Assembly (NCBI GenBank): GCA_963850425.1
Contig: CAWKLF010000001.1
Coordinates: 1,922,001-1,986,000, forward strand
DNA: 64,000 nucleotides
Reading direction: 5' to 3'
DNA from: Gp1-AA133 sp963850425
GTDB taxonomy: Bacteria; Acidobacteriota; Terriglobia; Terriglobales; Acidobacteriaceae
The notes under the pieces were generated by a model that was not told the DNA's origin, ran no database searches, and saw nothing but the letters and a program-made list of their open reading frames with translations. Positions within the stretch are counted from its first letter, which is position 1, and each line of letters opens with the position of its first letter. Below are positions 27,495-36,250 of the stretch, one piece after another. A program made the position numbers and the translations under genes.

Positions 27495-28727
27495 ATGCTG
27501 CAACTTGTGTCTTCAACTTATCGGAAAGCGTTCCTGGGCCTGGCGGTCGCTGGCCTCGCCCTGTCTCTGGTGCCGAGCGCCCACGCTGGGAAGAAGAAAA
27601 AAGCCGTCGTGGGAGCGCCGAAGGTCGCGGAATTGCCCGAGGTCGATACCAGCAATCTGGTTTGGCCCGATCCTCCCGACATCGCCCGCATTCGCTGGAT
27701 TGCCCAGTATCGCGGTGAGCCGAAGCCGGCGGCCCCCGTCACCCCCGTCAAGGAAAAGAAAAAAGACAGCTGGATGCTGCGACTGGCAGGGATTCAGCCG
27801 GTCGACGCCCCAAAATCCGACTCGCGCTTCAAGTTGGTCCGCCCCTACGGAGTGGCGGTCGACTCGAAGGGCAACATCTATACCGCTGATACCTACGTGG
27901 GCGCGGTCTTCATTTTCAACGCTGAAACCAACACAGTGGACTTCATTCGAAACGGCAGAGATGCGCGCTTCAAAGCGCTCATTGGACTCGCGATTGATGA
28001 CGCGGACCGGCTTTTTGTAACTGACTCCGGTTTGCAGCGCGTATTTGTGTTTGATCCAAACCACAAATTTGTAGCCACCTTTGGGTCCGACCGCATGGTA
28101 CGGCCCAGCGGCGTGGCAGTGGATAACAAAAATCGCTTCCTTTATGTCACCGATGTATTGAAGGATAACGTCCTCGTTTACGATCTCGACAATCTCAAGT
28201 ATCTGCGCACCATCGGCGGTCCTCCCCAAAAAGCGGGCGACGACGCTCCCGCAACGTTTGCCCGGCCAACCAACATCGCGGTGGGACCCAATGGGAAGGT
28301 TTACGTCAGCGACACACTAAACCAGCGCATTCAGATCTTCGACGCCGACGGCACTTACCTGAGCATGTTCGGTAAGCCGGGGGACGGTCCCGCGGATATG
28401 TCGCGTCCGAAGGGAATCGCCATTGATGGTGACGGACATATCTGGGTTACCGACGCCGATCAAAATCGCGTGAAAATCTTCGATCAGCAAGGACGGCTGT
28501 GCGCCTACTTTGGCGAATACGGATATTTCCCCGGTCAATTTGCCCTGCCTTCAGGGGTAACCATCGACAAGAACAATCGTGCCGTCGTTGCCGAGCAGGT
28601 GCTGAACGGCAGATTGCAGGTTTTTCGTTACACCACTGACGCTGAGGCGTCGGCGGAACAGGCCAAGCGCGACCGGGAACATCCGGACGCGTCTACGGCT
28701 GCGGCCAGCAACGGCAGCAGGCAGTAA
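27495..28727 (+). CDS. Exported NHL-repeat beta-propeller protein
   Basis: 410 residues from ATG at 27495, two bases after the preceding stop with GGAG upstream; the longer frame starting at 27363 lies inside the cytochrome gene and was rejected. A signal peptide ends near SAHA, then a Lys-rich stretch follows. From about residue 100 there are NHL blades with the repeated pattern 'RP.GVAVD..GN.YV.D.....V.VFD' (for example GVAVDSKGNIYTAD, NIAVGPNGKVYVSD, GIAIDGDGHIWVTD), enough for a six-bladed propeller. NHL proteins are binding platforms, and similar genes are found next to extracellular cytochrome genes in metal-reducing bacteria. A role in assembling or secreting the cytochromes is inference. 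Confidence 0.88.
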   Translation: MLQLVSSTYRKAFLGLAVAGLALSLVPSAHAGKKKKAVVGAPKVAELPEVDTSNLVWPDPPDIARIRWIAQYRGEPKPAAPVTPVKEKKKDSWMLRLAGIQPVDAPKSDSRFKLVRPYGVAVDSKGNIYTADTYVGAVFIFNAETNTVDFIRNGRDARFKALIGLAIDDADRLFVTDSGLQRVFVFDPNHKFVATFGSDRMVRPSGVAVDNKNRFLYVTDVLKDNVLVYDLDNLKYLRTIGGPPQKAGDDAPATFARPTNIAVGPNGKVYVSDTLNQRIQIFDADGTYLSMFGKPGDGPADMSRPKGIAIDGDGHIWVTDADQNRVKIFDQQGRLCAYFGEYGYFPGQFALPSGVTIDKNNRAVVAEQVLNGRLQVFRYTTDAEASAEQAKRDREHPDASTAAASNGSRQ

Positions 28728-28829
28728 CGTGCAAGTTTGTCTTTCACCAGCCACACCGGCGAGGGACAAGGTGGAAGTGCTCGAGGCTTCCGCAGCAGTG
28801 CAGACCAGGTAACAGGAGGTCTACAACGG

Positions 28830-29777
28830 ATGAACAAGCATCACATCATCCTTCTCACCCTGATCGTCATGGCAGTGGCTTTCTCCGGCACTGCGATGGC
28901 TCAGTTCACGCTCGACCAGGACGTTCTGGGCGCGCACAACATTAACGGCCGCGGCTGCGTTTCTTGCCACACTCCGCACAGCGGCTCTGCTGGTGCCGGC
29001 GGCACCGATACAAGTACGGGCACCATCGTTCTTTGGGGCACGTCCTTTCTCGGTAAAACCTACACCACGTACGGCGGCACCACGTTTACGACTTACCCCA
29101 CGGTCGCCAGTTTCGTTCAGGGCACAAAGGACCCGCTGTATCGCACAGCGATTTGCCTGACCTGCCATGACGGATCGGCCAGTGTCACGGGTATGCATGG
29201 AACTACCGTTGAAACAGTGGACGGCGGTTCTGCTCATGCACCGACCTATCTGGCCACGGATGCCGAGGGCTTGACCAACGATCATCCCGTCCACATCCCT
29301 TACGTTCCGGCAGCAGCACCAGGCGGTAAGCATTGGGCCGGAACGGTGGATGCAAACGGGAAGGTGTGGTGGACGAACGACCCGGCCCAGGCAGCGTTTG
29401 TCGCTGCTTACGGTCACGCGGGCAGCCTGTACGGTGCTGCGGCGGGTGGTACCACGGTTGGAAACGGTACGCCCTCGACGGCCGCCGGTGCTTATGTGGA
29501 ATGCACCAGCTGCCACGACCATCACTCCATGACCAAGCGCCGCCAATCCATCGGGCAAGTGTGGACCCCCACCGCAAATTGCACGACTGGCGGAGCGACT
29601 GATCCCTATTGTGGCTCCTACGCGGGTGGTACTCCTGCAATCTACCCCACGCGTATGTTCGTGAAAGGCTGGTATGACGCGAACAATCCAGCTAGCAACT
29701 CGTCATCGCAGTTTTGCCGTAGCTGCCATGCCGACCGATCGAACGAGGCCTACGGGATCCACAGCATTACGTTCTAA
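28830..29777 (+). CDS. Tetraheme cytochrome c, candidate outer-surface or filament cytochrome
   Basis: 315 residues from ATG at 28830, with AGGAGG ten bases upstream; the longer frame from 28737 lacks a ribosome site. The signal peptide is cleaved probably after AMA (residue 24). Four CXXCH motifs start at residues 43, 109, 225 and 296, widely spaced by Gly/Thr/Ser-rich segments. Extra His residues (GAH 36, DHPVH, KHW, GHAG, CHDHH, IHS) are numerous enough for bis-His ligation of all hemes. Few hemes in a long Gly/Thr-rich chain, a position between an NHL and an isomerase gene, and an outer-membrane barrel gene nearby recall OmcE/OmcS-like surface cytochromes. Filament formation is a hypothesis. 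Confidence 0.88.
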   Translation: MNKHHIILLTLIVMAVAFSGTAMAQFTLDQDVLGAHNINGRGCVSCHTPHSGSAGAGGTDTSTGTIVLWGTSFLGKTYTTYGGTTFTTYPTVASFVQGTKDPLYRTAICLTCHDGSASVTGMHGTTVETVDGGSAHAPTYLATDAEGLTNDHPVHIPYVPAAAPGGKHWAGTVDANGKVWWTNDPAQAAFVAAYGHAGSLYGAAAGGTTVGNGTPSTAAGAYVECTSCHDHHSMTKRRQSIGQVWTPTANCTTGGATDPYCGSYAGGTPAIYPTRMFVKGWYDANNPASNSSSQFCRSCHADRSNEAYGIHSITF

Positions 29778-29844
29778 CGAAAGGATGGGGGGAGAGCCCC
29801 CGCTCACCCCTTCTTTCTCGGAAGTTGTTTTTGAGCGGACACAC

Positions 29845-30855
29845 ATGAGAAATCAATACCTCGGTTTCGTTCTGGTCGTGGGTGCGGTGATCTCCACCGC
29901 AGCCCAGACTTCGCCTCCGGCGCCGGCATCGATGTTCAAAAGCACGACCATGACCCCAACGGGTAAGACGGTAGCTCGTGTCAATGGCGCCGCGTTAACC
30001 GATCACGACTTGCTACGCGAGATGATGACCATCTTCCCTTATGCCCGCCAGCACGGCGGGAAGTTCCCCGTAGCCATGGAAGCCGACATCCGTCGCGGCG
30101 CGCTCGACATGCTCGAATTCGAAGAACTCGTGTACCAGGAAGCCGCACGCCGAAATTTGAACGTGACGCCGGACCGGCTTGAAGTCGCCATCAAGGCGTT
30201 CCGCGAGCAATTCAGTTCCCAGCAGGATTTCCGCTCGTACCTCAAAGCCGAGTGTGGCGGCTCAACTTCAAAGCTGCGCGAAAAGATAGCCCGTTCCATG
30301 ATGATCGAGGATCTGCTGCAGATTGAAGTTTCACAAAAAGCGGCGGTCCCAGACGCTGACGTGCAAGCCTTCTACAAGAAAAATCCCGCAAGATTTGTGG
30401 CCCCGGAATCGGTTTCAGTACAGACCATTTCGCTCGCCATCCCCGACAATCCCACGCCACAACAGGACGCCAGCGTACGCCAGCGCGCTGAGGACGCTTT
30501 GCGCCAGGTCAAAAAGACGAAAAGCTATGAGGAGTTCGGAATGCTGGCCGAAAAAATTTCGGAGGACGACTGGCGCGTGATGATGGGCGATCACCAATTC
30601 ATCACCCGTAACCAGATGCCCCCGGAAGTTGCGAAAGTCGCTTTCGGAATGAAGCCGGGACAAGTGAGCGAACTGATACACGCCGAGAACTCCTGGTGCA
30701 TCGTCCGCGTGAACGGACAGAAGGCCTCCAGCCAGACAAGCTACGAACAGGCTAAGGATTCCCTCAAGAAGGAATTGGAAGCAAGCAAGGTCGACACGCT
30801 GCGCCGGACCCTCCACGAGCAGCTGCGTAAGAAAGCTCGGGTCGAGGAGCTTTAG
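29845..30855 (+). CDS. SurA/PrsA-like peptidyl-prolyl isomerase (parvulin type)
   Basis: 336 residues from ATG at 29845, where a signal peptide (FVLVVGAVISTAAQ) begins; the longer frame overlaps the cytochrome gene. Residues about 40-180 form a SurA-N-like helical chaperone region starting at VARVNGAALTDHDLLREM. A PpiC-type rotamase domain (about 190-300) has the 'VSVQTISLAIP' strand and the 'PPEVAKVAFGMKPGQVSELIHAENSWCIVRV' pattern (split here only by reading). A coiled tail ends the protein. It is periplasmic. In this cluster it probably folds the outer-membrane barrel or the multiheme cytochromes, as inferred from position. Confidence 0.9.
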   Translation: MRNQYLGFVLVVGAVISTAAQTSPPAPASMFKSTTMTPTGKTVARVNGAALTDHDLLREMMTIFPYARQHGGKFPVAMEADIRRGALDMLEFEELVYQEAARRNLNVTPDRLEVAIKAFREQFSSQQDFRSYLKAECGGSTSKLREKIARSMMIEDLLQIEVSQKAAVPDADVQAFYKKNPARFVAPESVSVQTISLAIPDNPTPQQDASVRQRAEDALRQVKKTKSYEEFGMLAEKISEDDWRVMMGDHQFITRNQMPPEVAKVAFGMKPGQVSELIHAENSWCIVRVNGQKASSQTSYEQAKDSLKKELEASKVDTLRRTLHEQLRKKARVEEL

Positions 30856-30863
30856 GAGGGGCC

Positions 30864-32696
30864 ATGCAGTTCATGCGACATATCAGGTTGGCGATCGCGC
30901 TGGGTCTGCTTCTGGCGGCCTCGGGCGTACGTGCGCAAGTTACCGTCGGCGACGATCTGCACATGAATCTGGATAGCAGCCTGGCGGTGGGATACTTCGC
31001 CTCCAATGGCAACCTGTCGCAGTCCGCCCACAGCCTTAGCGTGGGTGGCGAGGCTGATCTGCACGGTGATTATCTCGATCCGCGTGTCATCAACTTCGTT
31101 GTCAGTCCCTACTACAACTTGTCGCGTGCGAACTCCAGCATTCAATCCATCTTCGATTCCAGCGGCGTGAACGCGAACACTCAACTCTTCAGCGGAAGCC
31201 GTTACCCTGGCTCTATCAGCTTTGGCAAAAACTGGAATCACGAGGGCCAGTTTGGCCTTCCCGGAACCGTGGACTACAAAACACGAGGCTCCGATCAGTA
31301 TTTCAACGTCAATTGGAGCTACTTCCAGCCGTCGTTTCCCTCGCTGTCCGTTAGCTATGGAACCGGCGACAGCAATTACGAGGTCCTCGGCGCCGACACC
31401 AAGGGGGATAGCCATTCCAGGGTCTTCAGCTTGCATAGCGGCTATCAATTGCTGGGCTTCAACCTGATGGGTGGCTATTCCGATTTCAAGCTCACCGAAA
31501 CATTGCCCGAGATTACCAACGGGTCGGAAGCCTTGATTGGCAGCACCGACCAGAACCAGGTGCAACTGGGCATCTCGCGGCGGTTCGAACAAAAGGTCAG
31601 CTTTATGGCGAACCTGAGCAGAAACCATTTCACCGTCGACTTCTCCGGTTCTCCCATCCAAGAGACGTATGACAATGCCGCTGCCAGTGTGACCGTTAAT
31701 CCAGCGAAAGGCCTGATGGTGGTCGTGGGCGGCGCCTACACCGACAATCTGGCCGGATCTCTCCTTCAGCCAACTGTGGAGGAGGGGGGAGTGATTTTGT
31801 CGCCGATCAGCGCATCTTCTCACTCGATCGATCTGTCTACGACTACCACTTACACTCCTTTCCATGATCTGAGCTTCCAGGGAACCGTAGAGCATCGCTC
31901 GCAAAGCTATTTCGGCCTGAATGTTTCCTCCAATGACTACACCGGAGGCGTCTCGTACAGCCATAACTTGTGGGGAGGCACGGCTTCCACCTATGCAAGT
32001 CTGACTCGCTACACGTCCAACGTGTACAACCAGGCCGCGACCGGCGGCGCCGGCAACCTTAGCTACTCCCGGCGGGTCGGCGCCTGGACCGGAAATGCCT
32101 CGCTCCGCTACGCGCGCAACGCCCAAACCGCGCTCGCGACCTATACGCAGTCCGGTTATGGGTACGGAGTGAACGTTGGCCGGAAGCTGGGGAGTTGGGT
32201 CTGGACCACGTCGGCCAATGGCAGCGAGAATCGCATCAATTCCGTAGCCAACTCCAATTCCTTCAGCCAGGGCTATAGCACCGGACTATCGGCTGGCAAG
32301 TTTTCGGTCAACGGAAATTACAGCCGCTCCAGCGGGGACTCCATTCAGAGCATCATCGGTCTGATCCCAACGCCGGTTCCGAACCCCATCATTCCCCCCA
32401 CATTGCTGATCCTCTACGGGGGCGAGTCTTACGGCGCGGCCGTCGGATATACCCCAATCCGCGGACTGATTCTCACCGCCGACTATTCGCATTCTCACTA
32501 TCACACGCAAAACGATTCGGCCTTTTCAAACAATCTCCTCCAGCAGGCTGACGCCAAGGCCGAATGGTATTTCCGTCAACTGCATTTCACCGCTGGATAC
32601 AGCCGCCTCCTCCAGGGATTTGGCTCCGAAGTGGGCGAGCCCGTGAGATTGAATTCGTTCTACGTGGGCGTCTTCCGGACCATGCACGTTTTTTAA
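30864..32696 (+). CDS. Outer-membrane beta-barrel protein, candidate porin of a cytochrome conduit
   Basis: 610 residues with a strong ribosome site (GGAGGGG) and a signal peptide ending near VRAQ. The mature protein is made of alternating amphipathic strands rich in Tyr, Ser, Asn and Gly ('LSVSYGTG', 'SLHSGYQL', 'VSYSHNLW', 'ANGSEN'), about 20-26 strands, and its last residue is Phe after 'VGVFRTMHV', the usual outer-membrane signal. There is no TonB box or plug. Among multiheme cytochromes, such a barrel is the expected sheath of a porin-cytochrome conduit. No sequence likeness to MtrB/PioB can be proved by eye; an MtrB-like CXXC pair at the N-terminus is absent. Confidence 0.82.
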   Translation: MQFMRHIRLAIALGLLLAASGVRAQVTVGDDLHMNLDSSLAVGYFASNGNLSQSAHSLSVGGEADLHGDYLDPRVINFVVSPYYNLSRANSSIQSIFDSSGVNANTQLFSGSRYPGSISFGKNWNHEGQFGLPGTVDYKTRGSDQYFNVNWSYFQPSFPSLSVSYGTGDSNYEVLGADTKGDSHSRVFSLHSGYQLLGFNLMGGYSDFKLTETLPEITNGSEALIGSTDQNQVQLGISRRFEQKVSFMANLSRNHFTVDFSGSPIQETYDNAAASVTVNPAKGLMVVVGGAYTDNLAGSLLQPTVEEGGVILSPISASSHSIDLSTTTTYTPFHDLSFQGTVEHRSQSYFGLNVSSNDYTGGVSYSHNLWGGTASTYASLTRYTSNVYNQAATGGAGNLSYSRRVGAWTGNASLRYARNAQTALATYTQSGYGYGVNVGRKLGSWVWTTSANGSENRINSVANSNSFSQGYSTGLSAGKFSVNGNYSRSSGDSIQSIIGLIPTPVPNPIIPPTLLILYGGESYGAAVGYTPIRGLILTADYSHSHYHTQNDSAFSNNLLQQADAKAEWYFRQLHFTAGYSRLLQGFGSEVGEPVRLNSFYVGVFRTMHVF

Positions 32697-32698
32697 GG

Positions 32699-33772
32699 AT
32701 GCCATTGAAGCAAAAACTCCAAAGCGTCTGCAGGCTGATTGGAATCACGCTCGCACTGGTTGCCAGCGCAACTGCCTCGAAAACCAAGGCCGCGCCTCCG
32801 CCCGGCCCGCCCGACCTCCTACTTCCAGGCGGCCGCAGCCTAGTGTATGAACGTGCGTTTTCTTCTCAGCGCGATGTGAAGTTAAAGCGCGGCTTCTGGA
32901 ACCGCCTCGTGGACTTCGTCGCCGGCGCGCCCGATTACCGCAGCCTGGTGCGCCCCTACAGCATTGCCGTCGATTCTCGCGGAAAAATTATCGTCACCGA
33001 TCCCGGCATCCCCGGCGTGCACGTCTTTGATTTCGAGAAGCAGAAATACAAGCTCATTGAGCGCGAAGGCAAAGAAGCATTCCGCGCTCCGCAGTGCGTG
33101 GCCGTCGATGCGGACGACAACTTCTACGTTACCGACTCGGAAGCAGGAAAGATTTTCGTCTTCGACGCCGACAACAAGTTTCGCCGCACCATCGGCAGCA
33201 TCAAGGGCGGTGAAGGGTACTTCAAGCGCCCCACCGGTATCGCGGTGGATTCGGCCGGGGGACGCATCTTTGTCTCCGATACCCTGCGCCACAAGATTTT
33301 CGTGCTCGATAAGGAAGGCAGCATCCTGAAAACCATCGGCGAGAATGGCGCGGGCGACGGTGAATTCAATTTCCCCACCGAATTGCGCTGGACGGGCGAC
33401 GAACTCCTCGTGGTGGATGCCATGAACTTCCGCATCGAAGCCTTCGACAGCTCCGGCGCATTCCGATACGCTGTTGGCAATCCCGGCAACAACAGCGCCG
33501 CGATGTTCCGGCCGAAGGGAATCGGCCTGGACAGCGAACACAACATCTACGTCGTCGACGGATTGTGGAGCATTGTGCAGGTCTTCAATCGCGCAGGCCA
33601 GCTGCTCTACTATTTCGGCCAGGGCGGCGATGCCCCTGGCGACTTCAATCTCCCCTCTGGACTGATCATTGATCGCAACAATGCGATCTATGTGGTCGAT
33701 TCTTTCAATCGGAGGGTAGAGGTATTTCGCTATCACACTCCGGCGGCTTCATCCGCAGGCGGCACTCAGTGA
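32699..33772 (+). CDS. Exported NHL-repeat beta-propeller protein, second copy
   Basis: 357 residues from ATG at 32699, two bases after the barrel stop; the longer frame from 32564 lies inside the barrel gene. A signal peptide spans about residues 1-25. The body has six NHL blades, such as SIAVDSRGKIIVTD, CVAVDADDNFYVTD, GIAVDSAGGRIFVSD, GIGLDSEHNIYVVD and GLIIDRNNAIYVVD. It is a clear paralogue of the 27495 protein, including the 'LVRPY' segment before the first blade, but lacks its Lys-rich linker. The gene ends in a GTGA overlap with the following 12-heme cytochrome, which points to a shared function with that protein. Confidence 0.88.
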   Translation: MPLKQKLQSVCRLIGITLALVASATASKTKAAPPPGPPDLLLPGGRSLVYERAFSSQRDVKLKRGFWNRLVDFVAGAPDYRSLVRPYSIAVDSRGKIIVTDPGIPGVHVFDFEKQKYKLIEREGKEAFRAPQCVAVDADDNFYVTDSEAGKIFVFDADNKFRRTIGSIKGGEGYFKRPTGIAVDSAGGRIFVSDTLRHKIFVLDKEGSILKTIGENGAGDGEFNFPTELRWTGDELLVVDAMNFRIEAFDSSGAFRYAVGNPGNNSAAMFRPKGIGLDSEHNIYVVDGLWSIVQVFNRAGQLLYYFGQGGDAPGDFNLPSGLIIDRNNAIYVVDSFNRRVEVFRYHTPAASSAGGTQ

Positions 33773-35646
33773 ACCGCCGCCTTCTTACCATTGGCCTGTC
33801 GGTCTTGCTGTCCAGCGCAGCCTGGGCGCAAGGCTTCAACGACGTGCTGGGCGCACATGACATGACGCCCATGGGCAAGTCGCCAATCAAAGGGCGCGTC
33901 TCGGGCTCATGCCTCTATTGTCACGCGCCGCATTCCGCCATGGCAGGCCCGGCTACCCCATTGTGGAACCAGCAGCTCTCAGTGCAAAGCTACACCTCCT
34001 ACACCAGCAGCACGTTTCATCAGACCGGCGTGCAACCGCCACTGGGGAGTCCCACCAAGTTGTGCCTGAGCTGTCACGATGGGACGGTCGCCCCTGGCCA
34101 GACGGTGGCATATGGCAAACTGAACATGACCGGATCAATGAAAACCACCTCTAGGTTTGGCGGCGACCTTCGCAGTTCGCATCCCGTGAGCATGAAGACT
34201 CCACTGGCGGACTCTCCCGAGATCAACGTGCTGCTTTCCTCCGCGTCACCCAACACCGGCGATGCGAAGGTTCAACTCGTCAAAGGCAACGTAGAGTGCA
34301 ACACTTGCCACGATCCTCACGTGCAAGGAAAGGATCCGATCGTGCAGGATTTTCTTGTGCGCGACGCCTCCAACGGCGCCCTCTGCCTCGCGTGCCACGA
34401 CCCGACCCGGGTAGTGAACGGCAACGTGAATTTTCTAGGGGGCTGGGTGGTCAGCGCCCATGCCAAGGCCACCAACACCACCTCGAATCAGCCTTACGTC
34501 GGTGGTTATGGCACGGTGGCCGGCAACGCCTGCACCAATTGCCACATGGAGCACAACGCTACCGGACCCACTCGCCTGCTGCGCGGAACCGACGAGCAGG
34601 CGTGCCTTGCTTGCCACAATGGCGGCACCAATATCAATCCTCCGGCACGCAACATCTTCGCCGAGTTCGCCAAGACCGGGCATCCATTTTCATCCGCCAA
34701 CAATTTGCACGATCGCTCCGAGAGCGCCGTCCTTAACAATAACCGGCATGCCACCTGTGTGGATTGCCACAATCCACACGCCTCCTCGACCGTATCGTCT
34801 TTTGGTGCCCCTCCTGCGGTTCGGTCTTCTCAGAATTCGGTTGTGGGAATTAGCGCATCGGACGGCTTGACCGCCCTTTCCCCCGCCATCAATCAATTTG
34901 AAAACTGCCTGCGTTGCCACGGCGCGAGTACTGGAAAAGTGGCAGACAAAAAATACGGATATCTGCCGGTGTGGAGCGCATCCGCGGGCGATCCTCTCAA
35001 CATCATTCCTCAGTTCGCAGCCACCTCCAGTTCCAGCCATCCCGTCACCCACGACCGCAGCAGCGGTCTGCCGCAGCCCAGCCTGCGTGCCCAGATGTTA
35101 AATTTGGACGGCACAACACCGGGCCGTGCCATGGGGGAGCGCATCCTCTGCACCGACTGCCACAACAGCGACGACAATCGCGAATTCGGAGGCACGGGCC
35201 CGAACGGTCCCCACGGCTCGAAGTATTTGCATCTACTCGAGCGCCATTATGAATTCAGCCAGGCCGCCATTCCCGGAGGCACAATCGCAAATCTGTTTCC
35301 CAATCCTGATCTGACGGTAAATGGTCCGTATGCCATGTGCGCGAAGTGCCACGACCTGACCGCGATCCTTGCAAACACCAGCTTCAGCGAGCACGCCCGC
35401 CACATCAACGATGGCTTCTCGTGTTCGACCTGCCATACCGCACACGGCATCGGCGGTCAGGCGGGCACGATCTCGGGCGAGAGAATGGTGAATTTTGACG
35501 CGAATGTGGTGGCGTCCAACAATGGGGCCCCGATTGGCTACAGCCGTTCATCCAATTCTTGCAGTCTGACATGTCATGGTCACCCCCATGATCTGAGTGC
35601 CATCCCACTCAGCCCCGCGCTCCGGCGTCCGAAAGCGAGGTTATAG
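33769..35646 (+). CDS. Dodecaheme cytochrome c with one CX3CH site
   Basis: 625 residues from GTG in a GTGA overlap with the NHL gene. A signal peptide ends near AWAQ (residue 21). Eleven CXXCH motifs start at residue 48, and a twelfth site near residue 598 reads C-S-L-T-C-H, a CX3CH motif. The N-terminus 'NDVLGAHD' followed by 'GSCLYCHAPHSA' closely mirrors 'QDVLGAHN' and 'RGCVSCHTPHSG' of the tetraheme cytochrome, so the two are related. Linkers are rich in Ser, Thr, Asn and Gly, suggesting a surface-exposed protein. It is the last gene of the cluster and a candidate terminal, outer-surface electron donor or acceptor. Confidence 0.9.
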   Translation: MNRRLLTIGLSVLLSSAAWAQGFNDVLGAHDMTPMGKSPIKGRVSGSCLYCHAPHSAMAGPATPLWNQQLSVQSYTSYTSSTFHQTGVQPPLGSPTKLCLSCHDGTVAPGQTVAYGKLNMTGSMKTTSRFGGDLRSSHPVSMKTPLADSPEINVLLSSASPNTGDAKVQLVKGNVECNTCHDPHVQGKDPIVQDFLVRDASNGALCLACHDPTRVVNGNVNFLGGWVVSAHAKATNTTSNQPYVGGYGTVAGNACTNCHMEHNATGPTRLLRGTDEQACLACHNGGTNINPPARNIFAEFAKTGHPFSSANNLHDRSESAVLNNNRHATCVDCHNPHASSTVSSFGAPPAVRSSQNSVVGISASDGLTALSPAINQFENCLRCHGASTGKVADKKYGYLPVWSASAGDPLNIIPQFAATSSSSHPVTHDRSSGLPQPSLRAQMLNLDGTTPGRAMGERILCTDCHNSDDNREFGGTGPNGPHGSKYLHLLERHYEFSQAAIPGGTIANLFPNPDLTVNGPYAMCAKCHDLTAILANTSFSEHARHINDGFSCSTCHTAHGIGGQAGTISGERMVNFDANVVASNNGAPIGYSRSSNSCSLTCHGHPHDLSAIPLSPALRRPKARL

Positions 35647-35725
35647 CAAGAAATATTGACACTATTGCGCGTGCTCTCTGGTGTTGGAGGTCACAACTTT
35701 TTATTTGTGATCCTGACCAATGTTT

Positions 35726-35752
35726 GTCATCCTGAGCGGAGCGAAGGATCTG
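35726..35752 (+). repeat. REP-like intergenic repeat (GTCATCCTGAGCGGAGCG... type)
   Basis: The segment starts with GTCATCCTGAGCG and ends with GCGAAGGATCTG, forming an imperfect palindrome (ATCCT...AAGGAT). From general knowledge this kind of element is scattered through intergenic DNA of acidobacteria and other phyla. Only one copy is visible in this window, so its repeated nature rests on recognition, not on sequence seen here. Confidence 0.55.
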
Positions 35753-35941
35753 TTTTTCGCTCGTATCCAGTTGCGATGCGTGCTAGGTTCTTTCGTTCGA
35801 ACCAGCACGCTATGCTCATATCAGTGAGATGGACGCGAAGTAATAAACACAGCATAAAACTAGGCTTTCACAACACGGCTGTTTCGGGTCCTTTCCCGGA
35901 CAGGCGAATCCGAAGAACACAAAACAGGAGATTAAAGAAAG

Positions 35942-36250
35942 ATGAAGAAGCTTGTTCTCGCAATCTTAGTGATGTCACCCATCTTGTCATCGCTGTGCCT
36001 TGCCGATGACTTGGTTGACGATCCCAACTACAAGGCGAAGTGTGCTATGTGCCACGGTGCGGCGGGCGAAGGTAAAGAAAAAATGAAAACGCCGCCCATG
36101 AAGGAAAAGGCGGGCAAGCCCGTTGCTGAATTGACGAAGCAGATCGAAGATGGCAACGATCAGCAGACACCCAAAATGCCCCCCTTCAAGGACAAACTGA
36201 CGCAAGAGCAGATCAAGGCGCTGGTCGACGAGATCAAGGCTCTCAAGTAG
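35942..36250 (+). CDS. Small monoheme cytochrome c
   Basis: 102 residues. A signal peptide (about 1-21, ending CLADD) is followed by a single CAMCH site near residue 34, the typical class I 'CHGAAGEGK' continuation, and a likely axial Met in PKMPPF near residue 77. A final helix (QEQIKALVDEIKALK) completes the class I fold. AGGAG lies 11 bases upstream with AAAG closer in. It is a soluble periplasmic electron carrier. It is separated from the multiheme cluster by about 295 bases but may exchange electrons with it. Confidence 0.9.
   Translation: MKKLVLAILVMSPILSSLCLADDLVDDPNYKAKCAMCHGAAGEGKEKMKTPPMKEKAGKPVAELTKQIEDGNDQQTPKMPPFKDKLTQEQIKALVDEIKALK

Noticed and set aside
30852..32126. 424-codon minus-strand frame opposite the outer-membrane barrel gene
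   Set aside because: The barrel gene on the plus strand has a signal peptide, strong ribosome site and C-terminal Phe; the antisense frame has none of these.
32882..33736. 284-codon minus-strand frame opposite the second NHL gene
   Set aside because: The NHL repeats on the plus strand are unmistakable; the mirror frame reflects their repetitive codons.
35656..36009. 117-codon plus-strand frame spanning the REP-like repeat
   Set aside because: It runs through an intergenic repeat and into the cytochrome gene in another frame, without coding signs.
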